From Brugia malayi (Eukaryota; Nematoda; Chromadorea; Rhabditida; Onchocercidae), in NCBI RefSeq assembly GCF_000002995.4, contig NW_025062476.1:1044501-1108500 (forward strand): 64,000 bases of DNA. Direction: 5' to 3'. Below, in pieces: positions 24,013 to 36,428 of this stretch; position 1 is the first letter of the stretch; the number at the start of each line of letters is the position of its first letter. The translations under genes and the position numbers were made by a program. The notes under the pieces are model-generated. The model had not been told where the DNA came from, searched no databases, and was given only the letters and a program-made list of their open reading frames with translations.

Positions 24013-24625
24013 TTTTGCCAACAATTATTAGCTATCAAATCAAAGGCTAGCTTCATTTTTAGCCTTTTCAATAAAACTCATGATGGTCCTACCGCTAGTT
24101 TCAATATATCTAAAAAAGGAAAATAAAAAACAATTTCTGCTAATTGTTATATCTCATTTCATTTCGCCATTTTTTAAAGTCTTATTTCTCGAAATAATGT
24201 TTAATTTGAAGCAATTTTCCGATAAAATAGCTTATTTGATAAGAACTTAACGAGAATTATATTTCTTATAAGGCATAAGGTAGGTTATTTTTACCAATAA
24301 ATAATTTTAATTCGATTTTTAGGATTTAAATGAGATAAATCGGTTGTCTTGGAAACGTTAAAATTGGAAATGATGGTATTGCTCATATTAATATCATCAG
24401 TAATTATCAAGATAAGCAGTTAGCTTAAAAATATCTTCATAAAAGTTGATTTTTAATTTTCTAAGATTTTTCTCAACTTGACATTTTTAGTTATCAGGTT
24501 TCATTTGAATAAGTGAATTTAAATCCGTTTCATTTTAAATCCGTTCACTTGTGCATGCTAATCCGGATGATATGATAAGATGAATGAAAGTTTAAAAATT
24601 ATTAGTATTGCTGTTTTTACTTAAA
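24013..24625 (+). pseudogene. Decayed Cu/Zn superoxide dismutase copy
   Basis: Remnants of exons 2, 3 and 4 of the neighbouring dismutase can be read in order. Exon 2 appears as CCAACAATTATTAG and AATAAAACTCATGATGGTCC at 24018-24100, including the start of intron 2. Exon 3 appears as GATTTAAATGAGATAAATCG to about 24400, after a TTTTTAG acceptor. Exon 4 appears as TTATCAGG and CTTGTGCATGC near 24490-24570. About 85 nt of exon 2 encoding the copper-binding HVH region are missing, and stops interrupt exon 3. It cannot encode an active enzyme. It is a DNA-level duplicate, because introns are retained. Confidence 0.85.
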
Positions 24626-25139
24626 ATCATTAGTTTTAAAATTAAAATTTATAGTGTAACAATAATTTCATTCGCATTCATTTCATTACTATTTTTAACA
24701 ATATTATTATTTATTTCTCAGCAGTGTTTATATATATATATTCATTTACAATTTGAAATTTTGATAAACATAAATTTGCATCGTGTAAGCATATTATCAT
24801 ATTGATCATCCTTATATGTACGTTATAATTTCACTTACAAATTTATTTAGTAAGCATAAGTAGGTTAACAAAAATAAGATCAATTAATATTTTAATACAT
24901 CTTTTATTCTTTCTAAAAAGATGCATGAAAATATTTCAGACTTTAATTTTGGCAAAATTATCAAAAGGATGAATAATAATATTTGATATTAAAAATTAAG
25001 AAAGAAAAATTATTAATGAATACCATTAATGTTTGTTATAATCAAAAATAGAGTTTTTTTTTTTTTTTAATTTTAATTTCAAATCTCATTTCTTTTCATA
25101 CACACACAAAAAAAAAAAAAAGAAAAAAGAAAATTCACT
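24626..25139. other. Spacer between SOD pseudogene and inverted SOD
   Basis: AT-rich sequence with poly-T and poly-A tracts; the minus-strand 3' UTR of the inverted dismutase lies at its right end. No gene seen. Confidence 0.5.
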
Positions 25140-26509
25140 TCAAGCACTGATGGCAACAATACCACATGCAACACGGCCACCAGCATTACCGGTTTTAAGA
25201 CTTTCGTCCTTCTTGTTACCAACTCCTTTCCCGAGATCGTCTTGATCAGCATGCACAACAATTGAACGGCCAATTATTGAATTGGGACCGAGTAACTGGA
25301 AATGCGAGAATAGGAAAATATAAGAATTATAACAGAAATATAAGATTTGAATAGATGTCGAGAAATATGCAACAATGATTGTGTTAGTCTGACGTAATTT
25401 TGGTATACCTGTACATGCTTATCAGAAATATCAATGTGAGCAGTGCCATCAGCTCCAGCCACAATATTTCCAAGATCACCAACATGTCTCATTTCATCCT
25501 AAACATCACTTGTGAATTAGCAAAAATAAAAGAATTGCCGATCTCCCATTAAAATTAAAATTTATTTATAAACATAATTTATTTATAAACATATTTATAA
25601 ACACTATACCCTTTGCCCAAATTTAAAAAAAAAAAAAAGAGATTTACATCATTTAGAATCAGGTATTGTTCCTGAAATCCTCTTTCTCTTGGAGATAGAT
25701 TAAAACTAACGGTTGGATCGCCATGTGTTTTATTGTAGGGATTGAAATGTGGACCAGCAGAAATGCATCCGTTTGTAGTATCACCGTATTGATGTACATG
25801 AAAACCATGCAAACCGGGAGTTAAACCTTTGATTTCACCACTAATAGTTGTCGAATTTTTGCCCTATAAAATTAAAAATTATTTCTGAAATTTACCAATG
25901 AATTAATCACTTCTTTACAAGTAGAAACAATGATAGTATTGTTAATAGTTGAATAAAATACGAAATCAAAATAAGATAGTAAATTGCATTTCATTTTTTT
26001 GATGTTTTATCTGTAAAATAACTTATCGAAAGATCACACTGTAGTATTGGTGCAATAATCGATGATAGATAAATTGGAGGAATGTTTGGTGATAGCATAT
26101 ATTAAGCTTTATTTATCATAAATTAAGCATAAATCAAAAAATTGTTGCTAACAGAAGCACATACCTATCATAAGTTTAGCATAAATCAGAAAGCAATTAC
26201 GTTGAGAGCTGTGTTAGCTGTTCTATAACTATTGAAAGCATCAAAAAAAAAAAAAATATTTAATTAAATTTAATTTAATTTAATCATTAAGAAATGAGAA
26301 AAGACAGAATATTAAAAAAAAAAGTTGTATAAATTGTTTTAAAATAAAAATAAATTTCATTAACTGTAAATTTTAATACATTTAAATAGAATTACCTGTT
26401 GAAAATGAATAGTTCCATTAACATTGCCATTATCACTATGTAATATTGCTATTGCTGTTGCTGTTGTTGTTATTGTTCTTCTTATTGTTATTGTCGTATT
26501 ATTTTGCAT
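25140..26509 (-). CDS. Inverted Cu/Zn superoxide dismutase copy, possibly extracellular type, frameshift at exon 1 end
   Basis: Minus-strand exons are about 26509-26395, 25863-25711, 25498-25409 and 25295-25140. Exons 2-4 encode the same metal ligands as the plus-strand gene. Intron 3 is the same as in that gene, and intron 2 is recognisably related. The N-terminus differs: a Thr-rich start ([12 protein letters not shown]) and then [18 protein letters not shown]. Exon 1 as written ends in phase 1, while exon 2 reads in phase 0. One extra base in TTTTCCAACAG is the likely cause, either a sequencing error or real inactivation. Other differences are HGDPT instead of HGGPT beside a zinc ligand, and a C-terminus VAISA. 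Filarial worms have a secreted dismutase close to the cytosolic one. I saw no clear signal-peptide exon upstream, although a TTTTCAG acceptor precedes the ATG. Confidence 0.8.
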
Positions 26510-26885
26510 ATTTGGCTGAAAATTTTACAGTTTAATAATAGTTTTAATTTTAGGTTTAAATAGTTTTTAAAAAAAAAAAGTAAAATTATTAATTATAAGA
26601 TGGTTATATGAATTAATTTAGAAAAAAAAAAAAACATTCAATTAATTATGGTACAGCAAAAAAAATTTAGCATTTGCATTTTTTTTGTTCATTTAAAAGA
26701 ATAAAAATTTCGATACTTTAAAATATCGTTGATTTGATGTTGCATAAGTGATAAAAATGATATGTGATAAGAAGATAACAAATGATGCAGTCATTATTAT
26801 CTGAAATTTATTGATAACATTGAGCAAACATTCAATATAATAATTTTAAATCAAAAATAACAAATTAATAACTAATACCATCTTT

Positions 26886-27093
26886 ACGTATAAGTTATAC
26901 GTTTATTAAAACGTGTGAAACGTTTGTCTTCATTACAAAATAAAATTAAAATAACAAGAAAAAAAACAATGAAATAACAATTGAAGCAACAATTAAACAA
27001 TCACGGATGCATATGTATTAGCATTTAAGTATAAATTAAAAAAATATAAACGTTTGACACGTGACGTGACACATTTGAACGTGTATTTAACGT
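26886..27093 (-). promoter_or_regulatory. Nine ACGT cores upstream of inverted SOD
   Basis: ACGT starts at 26886, 26899, 26911, 26920, 27050, 27059, 27064, 27079 and 27090. Several are RCGTG (hypoxia-response core), including the E-box-like CACGTG at 27058-27063. The cluster sits 380-580 bp upstream of the minus-strand dismutase. Confidence 0.45.
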
Positions 27094-27186
27094 ATGCGTT
27101 TACATGCACTGAAATGAAAAAAAAAAATGAAACAACAGATATTAATATATATATATAAAAAAAGAAAAACTGATTTCTTTAAAACG

Positions 27187-27208
27187 AAGTAAACAAGTTT
27201 GTTTACTT
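27187..27208 (-). promoter_or_regulatory. Perfect palindrome of FoxO/DAF-16-type sites
   Basis: The left arm AAGTAAACAA at 27187-27196 and right arm TTGTTTACTT at 27199-27208 are exact reverse complements separated by GT. Each arm contains GTAAACAA, the consensus bound by DAF-16/FoxO in Caenorhabditis elegans, where superoxide dismutase genes are targets. It lies about 680 bp upstream of the inverted dismutase. A weaker pair, ATAAACAA and TTGTTTAT, occurs at 28300-28319. Confidence 0.5.
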
Positions 27209-30200
27209 CTAATCCATTAATATTTTAATGCGCGATTAAAGTTCAAACAATTTTAAAATTGTGTAAAATCAATGAATCAGCACAACCAATACACATATTA
27301 AAGATGAAATGTGATTGTTTATCATTATCAGTGATTATTATCATTGTATAAGCTGAAAATGCGTCCATCATTCATTGCATGATTTTAGGTTTATATGCAA
27401 TTAAATTAATCATTGAAAATTATTATTATTGCATATTTATTTTTAATTTTCCTGCAAAATTTTATTTATATTTTGATTAAATTTGTATAATAAAAAATTC
27501 AAATTTTCTTCGCTTTTATTTTTTTTTTTTTCATTTTATAATCAGTTCAAATTGAATAAAATTAATCCATTTATATTTTAAATTAAATTAACTTCTTATT
27601 TCAATGATTAAAAGCTTTTATATTATTGTGATTTGGAAGAAAAAATGATTTTGAAAGGAAGAATTTTAACATTTCAAATTGCTATGTCTGTTCCTGGCAC
27701 CGTTTGTTGTTTGAACTAATCAAATAGTACTTAAGATTTCATTTTAAAGAAACTATTCGTATTGGTTCAGCTACCTCAAAGCATTTATATCATTTTGATG
27801 AGTAATTAAAAGAGTTATTTAATTTTTTGCATCATTGAATGAAATGCAAGAACTGAATAAATTCTTTGGAAATTATTACAAATAATTTAGCAAAAAATAA
27901 AATTTTAATTTTAGTAAAATTTTAAAATTATATGTATAATTAAAATAAAATAATAAATGAATTGAACAAAAATTTTTATAAATAATAAAAATTATTTGAA
28001 AAGGAACAAAAGAAGAACGAAGTAAAGAAAGTAATGGTAAAATTGTTATTTGCTGATTTTCATTGTGCTTTTCTAAAAGAAAAAAATAATTTCTGCTAGT
28101 ATAACTCTTTTCTTTCTACATTTAACAATGAAAATTTCTCTCTTGTTAAAACATAAATTAGTGATTCATCTATTTTAATTCCAAATTTGTTCTTTTTTTT
28201 TTTTTTTTTTTTTTATTTGAAATTTTTCTAAAAATAAATTTGGATACATTTACACAAATAAAATTGTTTTTAAAGCTATTTTGAAGTGAACTGCAGTTGA
28301 TAAACAAGTAATTGTTTATTAATCACTCTAACTTTTTAATTAAAAAAAAATTAACAAAGTTCCAAATCAGTTTACTTTAGAAATTATGAAAAAAAAAGTA
28401 GGTGATAGTAAGCTTAATTTTGAAAAAAAAAAAAAAAAAAAAAACGATTATATAATTTTGTGTATTTTTTGTATTTCAGTTTAAAGAATAATTTAAATTC
28501 TAGAATTGTATTAAAAATTATTCATATCATCCAATTTTCCTTATTCTTCCTTTTTTTTTTTTTCTAAGTTACAGTAAACATAAATTGAAAAAATATAACA
28601 ATGATTTTGCAAACAATTATCATTTGCTAATTAAATGACAATTTTTATTTTAATTCAAAAAAAAAAAAAAAAAAAACTTAATGAATCATAAATTAATTTT
28701 ATCATAATAATTTTATCGATAATAATTAATGACATAGCTAATATATTCTTTTAAATTAATTCCATTTTATTTTAATTTTTTTTTTCCTATTACACTATAA
28801 TTTTTAAAATTTATCCAAAATCAAATTACCGATTGCATTTTAATAACAAAAGAAACAGTGTAATTACTTATGTATTACTTATAAGATAATTAGAAGAAAC
28901 AAAACTGATCAAAATTTTTACTTATTCATTTTTATTTTTAATATATTTTATGTTTTACTTATTTTAATATATACAAAATTTACTTATTTATTTTATATTT
29001 TAGTCTGATCTTTCTTTTTCTTGTTTCATTTCTGTTTTATGCATAAATCCTAAAGCATATGGGTAAATTAATACTTATTTGAAATAAATTCAAAAAAAAA
29101 AAAAAAAATTAAGACGAAGAAAAAGAGTGAAACAGGTCAAAATCAAGTTTTTTTTTTTTTTTAAATTTTCCTAAAGGTTATTATTAGCATTTTGTTGTAC
29201 ATATGCATTCTTTAAGTAAATTAAATGAATTAAGTAAGTAAATGAACTGAAGTAAGTAAGTAATGCAAAACTAGCTAGTAGCAAACAGAATGTTAATCCA
29301 TTGCTTTAACAAAAAACGAGTAAAAATGCAAATGATAAAAATATATTTTACTACTGAAGGAAAAAATTTTATTAGCATTGTAAATATTATTGTTACAATA
29401 CAATTGGATAAATTGTTGGGTAAAAAGTTAGGAATAGGAAGAAAGAATTGGGTAAAAGGAGTGGAAGAGTCGGAAAGAATTGAATGAAAAGTTAGAAATG
29501 AAAACTGGAATTTTCATTTCAAATTTCTTTCTGTTACAAAATTTCATCCAGTTTTTTGGTAAAAAAAATAACTATGTAAGCGGTAAAAAAACAAAAGATA
29601 GAAAAGAATTGAAAATGAGAAAGTTTTACTCTTTCAAAATTTTACATGAAAAAAAAAAAGAACAAAAGGAAAAGGAGAACAAATAGAAATGAAAATGAAA
29701 ATGTTTTGTAAATTTTTGGAGAATTTTTTTTTTTTTGAAAGTAAAAAAAAAAATTAATAAATGAAATAATTTCAAATTATATTATCAATTGAAAAAAAAA
29801 AAAATTTTTTTTTTTTCACAATCACTACTATTTCATTAATTCATTCAGAAATTATCAGACTTGCTTCTCTTTTTTTTTTTTTTTTTTGAAGAAAAAAAAA
29901 TTTAAAGAGCAAGTAAATATTTTGTTAGAAATTAACTTCCATTGTTGTTTTTATATATATTTTTTTTTCAAAACATTTTACAATTATTTAATTTATTGTC
30001 TAAAAAAAAATTTTTTTTTTTTTTTTATTCTACTTACTTTTTTATTCTACTGTTGAAAATTATTTTCGAGCTTGTCATTTCATTTGTTCTAGCAATTGAA
30101 ATTAAATTTAGCTTACGATAATACAATCATGATTGGATTTATTTGTATACTTTATATGAGTGAGTCTATAGTTTTGTTTGTCAATGAGACAAATCTATGT

Positions 30201-30457
30201 GTCGAAGTGTCACATCAAAGTTTCCTGAAAAAAAAAAAAAAAAAAAGAAAGAAAAAATCAAATACTTTTCAATTATTTGTCCAGGAGTAAAAGCTGCTAG
30301 AGGAATGCAAGGAAAGGTAAGCAGATGGAAGGATTATTAGAAAAGGAAAGAGAAATTGGTGCCATTAAAGATCACCGGTGTACCAGCACCTCCTGAAACC
30401 GGATAGATAGACAGATATTTGATAATAGGTTGAACATACAAGCGCAACCCGGCACAA

Positions 30458-30465
30458 TATATAAA
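30458..30465 (+). promoter_or_regulatory. TATA box of Cys-rich secreted protein gene
   Basis: TATATAAA lies 158 bp before the ATG of the Cys/Gln-rich gene, in a stretch (30365-30470) that is less AT-rich than its surroundings. Confidence 0.45.
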
Positions 30466-30622
30466 GGTGAAATGAATTAAAAAAACTTCCTGGTGAAGTT
30501 AAAAAGCGGTACTCTTCAATTATTAAGTAGCATAAATTTCGAAATTCAATTGATTCCTTAAAACATTTCCTTTTTTCTTTCTTCTTTTTTGGGTGAAACA
30601 AAACAAAAACAAAAACAAAAAA

Positions 30623-33600
30623 ATGTCAAAGCTTCTAAGTAGTGCTTTGCTAATTGCATCATTGCTTCTTCCCGAGCTTATTCATTCTGCTGAGGTATGC
30701 TTTATTCTTTGCTTTTTTTTTTTTTTTTTTTTCATTTTAAAAATTTTATTTTGTATTATTAAATTTCACCTATTAGTTCGAGAGGGAGAGAGAAAGAAAA
30801 AAAAGAAAGAAGGAAAGGAAAAAAGTGAAATGAGAGTGAATTATATAAAAATATGTATTTATGTAATCAAAACAGAAGAATTTAATAATAAAATAAATCA
30901 AAAATTTGATTGTTTCTTCATTTATTTTATAATTATGTTTGCCTGAATATTTAAAATTTTTTTATTTTAAAATTTAAAAATTTGTTTTAATTTTTTGTTT
31001 TAAACGAATAAGTTCAACAGATATTAATTAAGTTTGAGGTATATTCTTAAATGATAATTAATGTCAATATTACTTCTTTTTTTATACTAAAATAATTCAA
31101 GTAAGAATTTAAAAGAAAAAAAAAAGATTATAATAGAATGATTATATACATATATTTTTGAGATAGAGGGTATTTTTTATTGAAAGATTTTAAGCCAATA
31201 AAACATTGCTAGTAATATACCTTATTTTTATGATGTTTTTTGCAATACAAATTATTTCATTTTAAAATCAAAATTCGTAGAGTGCTTTCAAATTAAATGA
31301 GAAGATAAGTGAAATGAGAATCATTTATTTTTAACTGTACATTACTGTTACTACTATTATTATTATTATTGTTATGATTATTATTATTGTGACTACAATA
31401 CTGATAATTTCAATAATTACTAATTATTATAATAACTTACTTGTTAGTATGAATTTAAATGGATGGTATCCATCTATTAGATAAAGAAAATGGGTAAAAG
31501 CAAAAATTGAAATGAAATTTCAATGAAATTTAAAACAAAAAATAAGCTAACTACACACATAAGAAATTTTCAATTATTAACACGGAAAATTTTGGTTACT
31601 GTACATTTACAATTACATTACTGTAATAGCAGTGAAAGCATCATTTTTACAGCACCCATTACGGTATCTCACATACCGTAATCCAATGGTTTATTTTAGT
31701 TATATTGAAGTTATATGAATTTTTAGTTATATGAATTTTAGTTGTACCGTTTACACTGAAATTTTCAAATAACTAAATTACAACAAATTTTTAACATCAT
31801 TGATGATAATAACATTTTATTATCATTTCCATTAATTTACATACAATTTCAAATGATCAATCAATATTGCTATCTTTCAACACTTATATTTATATTGCAT
31901 ATAAAAATTACGAATTAAAGAAATTATTTATTATCTTTTAATTTTTCTTTTTGTATGCTTTTTGTATGCACTAATTTTTTTCTTTTTATATTAAAAAAAA
32001 AAAAAAAAAATCATAAAAATTTTTATAAACTTTCATTTGTAATTGATTTTTATTTTTCTGGAAGCAACACAGTAAACAAAAAAAAACTAATTAATAATTT
32101 TATTTCGAATAAAACATATTTATAATTTTTTGTTAAATTAAATTAAATTTGTGATTGAATATGAATATTTCTGAAATATATCTTTTTCGAAATAGCAAAG
32201 AGACAAAAAGATAAAGAGTTAAAAAAACAAATTTATTAAATTTTTCAACAAAAAATAATTAAGAATAAACAATGCTGCAAATAATCAGTTTGACTAAAAT
32301 TTTGTAATTAAAATTAAAATATTTCAAATATTTAAATTAACTTCCTAAATTAATTTTAATTATCAAACACAAAAATTTCTATGCTTCGTTTATCTTTCTT
32401 TATTTCTTCTCCTTCATTCATTCATTTGCATTTACGACTAATTCATCATCATTTCATATTTTGTTTACTTTCTAACTTCCCACTGTTTAAATGCTGTCAA
32501 CCGATCCAACAATCTATCCCTCTTCCTGTTATATTTTTAACACTCAGCAGACACATCAAAAATGATATTTAATCTTTTTGCTTCAAAATCCATTTGTAAA
32601 CAAAGAATTACTTTTCCTTTTTTTTTTTTTTTATTTTTGAAGAAATTAGAAAAAAAAATTTTTTTTTTGAGGATAAAAATATTTTCTTAATGAAACTTAT
32701 TTTAGAAAAAAAAAAAAAAAATAAAATAATATCTAGATTAAAAATCTTAGGTAATATTTGATTGGAAAAAAAATAGATATTAATTACTCTCATGGATAAT
32801 TTCCTTTATTTTTTTTTTATTTGTTAGATCAAATAGGAATAAAAATATAATATTCAAAAATGCAATTTGTATTAAGAAAAAAAGCAAAATTTTTTTTTTT
32901 TTTTTGAAAATTTATTTTTTCAAATATTATGAATTTGTGTAAAAAAATCATTTTCTTCATATAGAAAGCCTTTTAATAAAGTTATTCATTTATTATCAAT
33001 AAAATTACTGGAGAAAAAATAATATCAAAATGGACTAGTTTAGCTTTACTTCAGTTGATTGATCAAATAATAAATAAATAAATAAACTAGAAATTTACTT
33101 GTAAACTAGATAAAAAAAGTATTATTAAAATAGTAACAGTAGTATGTATCAACGACAACTACAATCATAGAAAAACATTAAAGGTTTATTTGAGTAAATA
33201 AAATCTGAGCAGCGATAAATAAACAAAATAAAATATAACAAGAAAGAGAGAGAAAAGAAAAAATTAAATTGATATTGTAACTTTGCGGTTACTATTTGAA
33301 ATAAATTAAACAAATTATTTACTAAATATTTTTTTTTTAAATCGAATAAAATTTTACCGTTTTATTAAATTGAATTGTTAGATTGAATTAAAAATGCAAT
33401 ATTTGAACTAATTCGAAGGTTTGAAAAAAAAAAAAGGAAAGTATGCTCGATGGTTTAGAATTTCCGAAACTAATTATTATTATTTTTTTTTACAATTTTA
33501 AATGTTAAGTAAATAAAAAAGTGGCCTTATTTTGGATGAAATTGGAAAAAAAAAATAAAAATGATCTGTAGAATGTTATATACATTATTAACATATTACC

Positions 33601-35561
33601 AATTTTTTTCAATTAAAAAACTTTTTTCAAAAGAAAAAAAAAATGTTTTTTTTTAAAATCATTTTCAAAATGATTGTATTTCTAGACACAGCTACGTACT
33701 CGTGCAAGACGTTGCGTTTGTATTTCGATTAGTTGCGGATGTTATCAACCAACCGGTCCAGTTTACCGACAGCCATTACCGTCTTCATATCGGCAACCAG
33801 TTTATCGACAACAACCGGATACAGCACCATGCGTTACAAATTGTATGCAAGGTTGTATGCAAAAGCAACAAAATACATGTCAACAATCATGTCAAAATTT
33901 ATGGTTTGTTTAAAATTATATTTTTATTAAAGTTAAAATTATATTTTTTTTATTAAATTTTTATTAAAGTTGAAGTTGAAAAAAAAAAAAAATATTTGCA
34001 CGAAAAGATTTTTTCTTTTTGATAAAAATACAAATTTGCAAAATTAATTCATATATAATTTATATTTATTACATATATTAAAGATAAATTATTTCCTTTA
34101 AGCAATGATAACTTATCACTTATTTTTTTTCTATCATTAGCATAATTTACAGCAGCACACAACAAACTTATCAGCAATCAAAAGGATATGCACCAGTATC
34201 TTATCAGTATGAACCATCAACCTCTGATATAGCTACTGGTCAACAAAGCGCTACTGGTCAGCAAAGCGCTACTGGAACATGCTTACATGTTTGCATGCCT
34301 AGCTGCGAATCACAATGCATTCAACGATCAACACCAGCACCTGCAATATCACAGCACAATAATCCTGTACCTGTAGTAAAAAGCCAGGTAGCCATTCATC
34401 ATTATTTCATTTAACTTTTTCTTTTCTCCTAATTAAAATTATTTCATAAATTTTAATTATATTGTAAAAAAAAAATCCAGTTCAAATTTTTTCTAAAAAA
34501 AATTTTAAATAATTTTTTTTTTTTGAAATTTATTATAGACACCGTCTTATTATCCAGTACAGCAATATGAACCTGCAATGCAACAATATGCTAATAGTGA
34601 TAATACAGTTTGCGTTCATCTTTGCATGCCATCCTGTGAAAGACAATGCATTGAACGAACAATTCCTGCAATTCCGTCTCATCCGGAACGAACGGAACAG
34701 CCAAATGGTATCTATTATCCAAAACCAACACCGGATTCATCAGTATCCTATCAAAATTTCATTCCAGCTAATCAAACATCGATTATCATTCGACCACTTC
34801 CAAATAGTGGTACGGCAACAATTTGCTTACCTATTTGTACAGCACCATGTCCAACAGAATGTACCGAAAGTCAAAAACAAAGTGGTGCAGGAGATGAATA
34901 CACAAATGGTGGTACCACTCAGGAACCAATAACACCTACCCAAACTGATTTACTACCACGTGAAATTTCGATTAGCCTACCGCAATCAATTCAACAATCA
35001 CCGGATTGCATGAATTTATGTCATGAAACATGCATGCAACAATGTATTGAACAAAGTAATACTCTATTAATTAATTAATTAATTTTTTTTATATTCATAA
35101 AAATTAAAATTATTTTACATAAAATTTGAATTGAAAATAAAAAAGAGTTTTTTTTTTAACGATTAAAAATTAAATTAGTTAAAGAGAAAAAAAAAAACTA
35201 AATAACATTTTTTTAAGATCAACCGGCTGATCAATGTCAACCATCTTGCTCATATACATGTCATGAAAGTTGCGCTCATTCACCAGTTAATACCGCCACA
35301 ATCAGTTCCATTCAACAACCACAAATAGAAACGGAAATTTACGAAACGGTTGCACCAATTCCGGATAATTCCATGAATTCACCACTTTTCAAAACTTTCC
35401 TCCTTCGATCACCACCATATTATCGTCAAAATGAACCGCAAGTTATCAACTGTCTTTTCGGTTCAGCAAGAAGTGGCCAATGTAAATGTCCATCCGGTTA
35501 TGTTGTATGCTTATCAACACAATCACGTATCAGTAAACAGCAATGTTGTAGGAGACGATGA
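30623..35561 (+). CDS. Secreted Cys-triplet, Gln/Pro-rich nematode protein, 5 exons
   Basis: Exons: 30623-30694, 33686-33903, 34141-34387, 34539-35055, 35218-35561. The protein is 465 residues. Exon 1 is essentially a signal peptide (MSKLLSSALLIASLLLPEL, cleaved near HSA). The body carries repeated CX3C clusters: CVTNCMQGC with CQQSC, CLHVCMPSCESQC, CVHLCMPSCERQC, CLPICTAPCPTEC and CMNLCHETCMQQC. They end with CQPSCSYTCHESC. The linkers are rich in Gln, Pro, Tyr and Thr. This is the pattern of the nematode C_tripleX and pqn/abu-like secreted proteins, proposed to be extracellular or cuticle/pharynx lining components. The C-terminus is a different small Cys module (NCLFGSA to QCCRRR). Exon 3 has two in-frame acceptors 12 nt apart (34141 or 34153). 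A polyadenylation signal AATAAA is at 35844-35849. Confidence 0.85.
30695..33685 (+). other. 3-kb intron 1 of the Cys-rich gene
   Basis: A long AT-rich intron separating the signal-peptide exon from the body. No embedded gene was recognised on either strand; only homopolymers and short imperfect repeats are present. Confidence 0.55.
34228..34277 (+). repeat. In-frame tandem repeat in Cys-rich gene exon 3
   Basis: An 18-bp unit (encoding ATGQQS) is repeated in tandem, giving the protein run ATGQQSATGQQSATG. Confidence 0.8.
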
Positions 35562-36428
35562 TAAGAAGAAATGAATGATAATTCATTTGTATGATTACAA
35601 TATTCTTGCAAAAATTTTTAAATTTCTCAGTTCATTTTTTTTAAAAAAAAAAATTTTTTTTCTTTTACTTCTTTCATTTGAAGTAAAGAAAAATTTCTAT
35701 TATTATTTTGTATGCACTGATGATACTCGTAAAAAAAAATTTGCTTTTGTTTTTTTTTGCATAAATTTTCAAATAATTTGTACTGCCTTATCTGAATGTA
35801 GCATTTGTCAACAATGTTTTTGTAAAATTTTTTCATTTCATTGAATAAAAATTTATTCGTAGAAAATTTAAAACTTTTTAGTATCAAAAAAAAAAAAAAA
35901 AGGAAACACAAAAAAATGTTTATTTGTGTGATTTTATAAACAAATGTTATACGTAAACATTACTGATTCTATGTAAGCAAATTACATTAACAAAAAAAAA
36001 AAGAGAAAAAAAAGATTGCATTTATTGCTTTGCAAAAACTTTACAGTACATATAACTTGAACAAAATTTCAACTTAAAATATTAAAAAAAGAAATTCGCA
36101 TAATTCTATGCAATTAATTCTTCTTGCCCATAATACTTTTACTATCATATTTTAATTTCAACAAAACACTTTCATGGATTTTTTTAAAAATTTAAAAATA
36201 TGATTTAGTCTTTTTCCATCTTCATTACAATCATAAAGAATGAAATTTTATCATCAACTATTAAATCATAAATTTATCAACTTTTTTTTTTGAAATTAAT
36301 TTTTTTTTTAAAAAAAGCGACAAAAAAAAAATACAAGGAAAAACTAAAGCATGCGCACTGATGAAAATATCAAAACAGTTAAATCATTTAGATTGTATCA
36401 TACTACACACTTTGAACTTTTCCATTAT
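35562..36428. other. 3' UTR and spacer of the Cys-rich gene
   Basis: Contains the AATAAA at 35844 and many A/T runs. No gene seen. Confidence 0.5.

Larger units (their letters stand above)
26510..30364. other. Intergenic and regulatory DNA
   Basis: No gene was recognised. The right side is Lys-rich low-complexity DNA (29290-30290) with many A and T runs. The left side carries the motif cluster and FoxO-type palindrome described separately. Confidence 0.55.

Noticed and set aside
30096..30290. Open frame with poly-Lys stretch before the Cys-rich gene
   Set aside because: Low-complexity translation of A-rich DNA, no splice context and no recognisable motif.
34567..34932. Overlapping 121-codon frame inside exon 4 of the Cys-rich gene
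   Set aside because: It is an out-of-frame shadow; the frame with CX3C clusters joins the neighbouring exons in phase.
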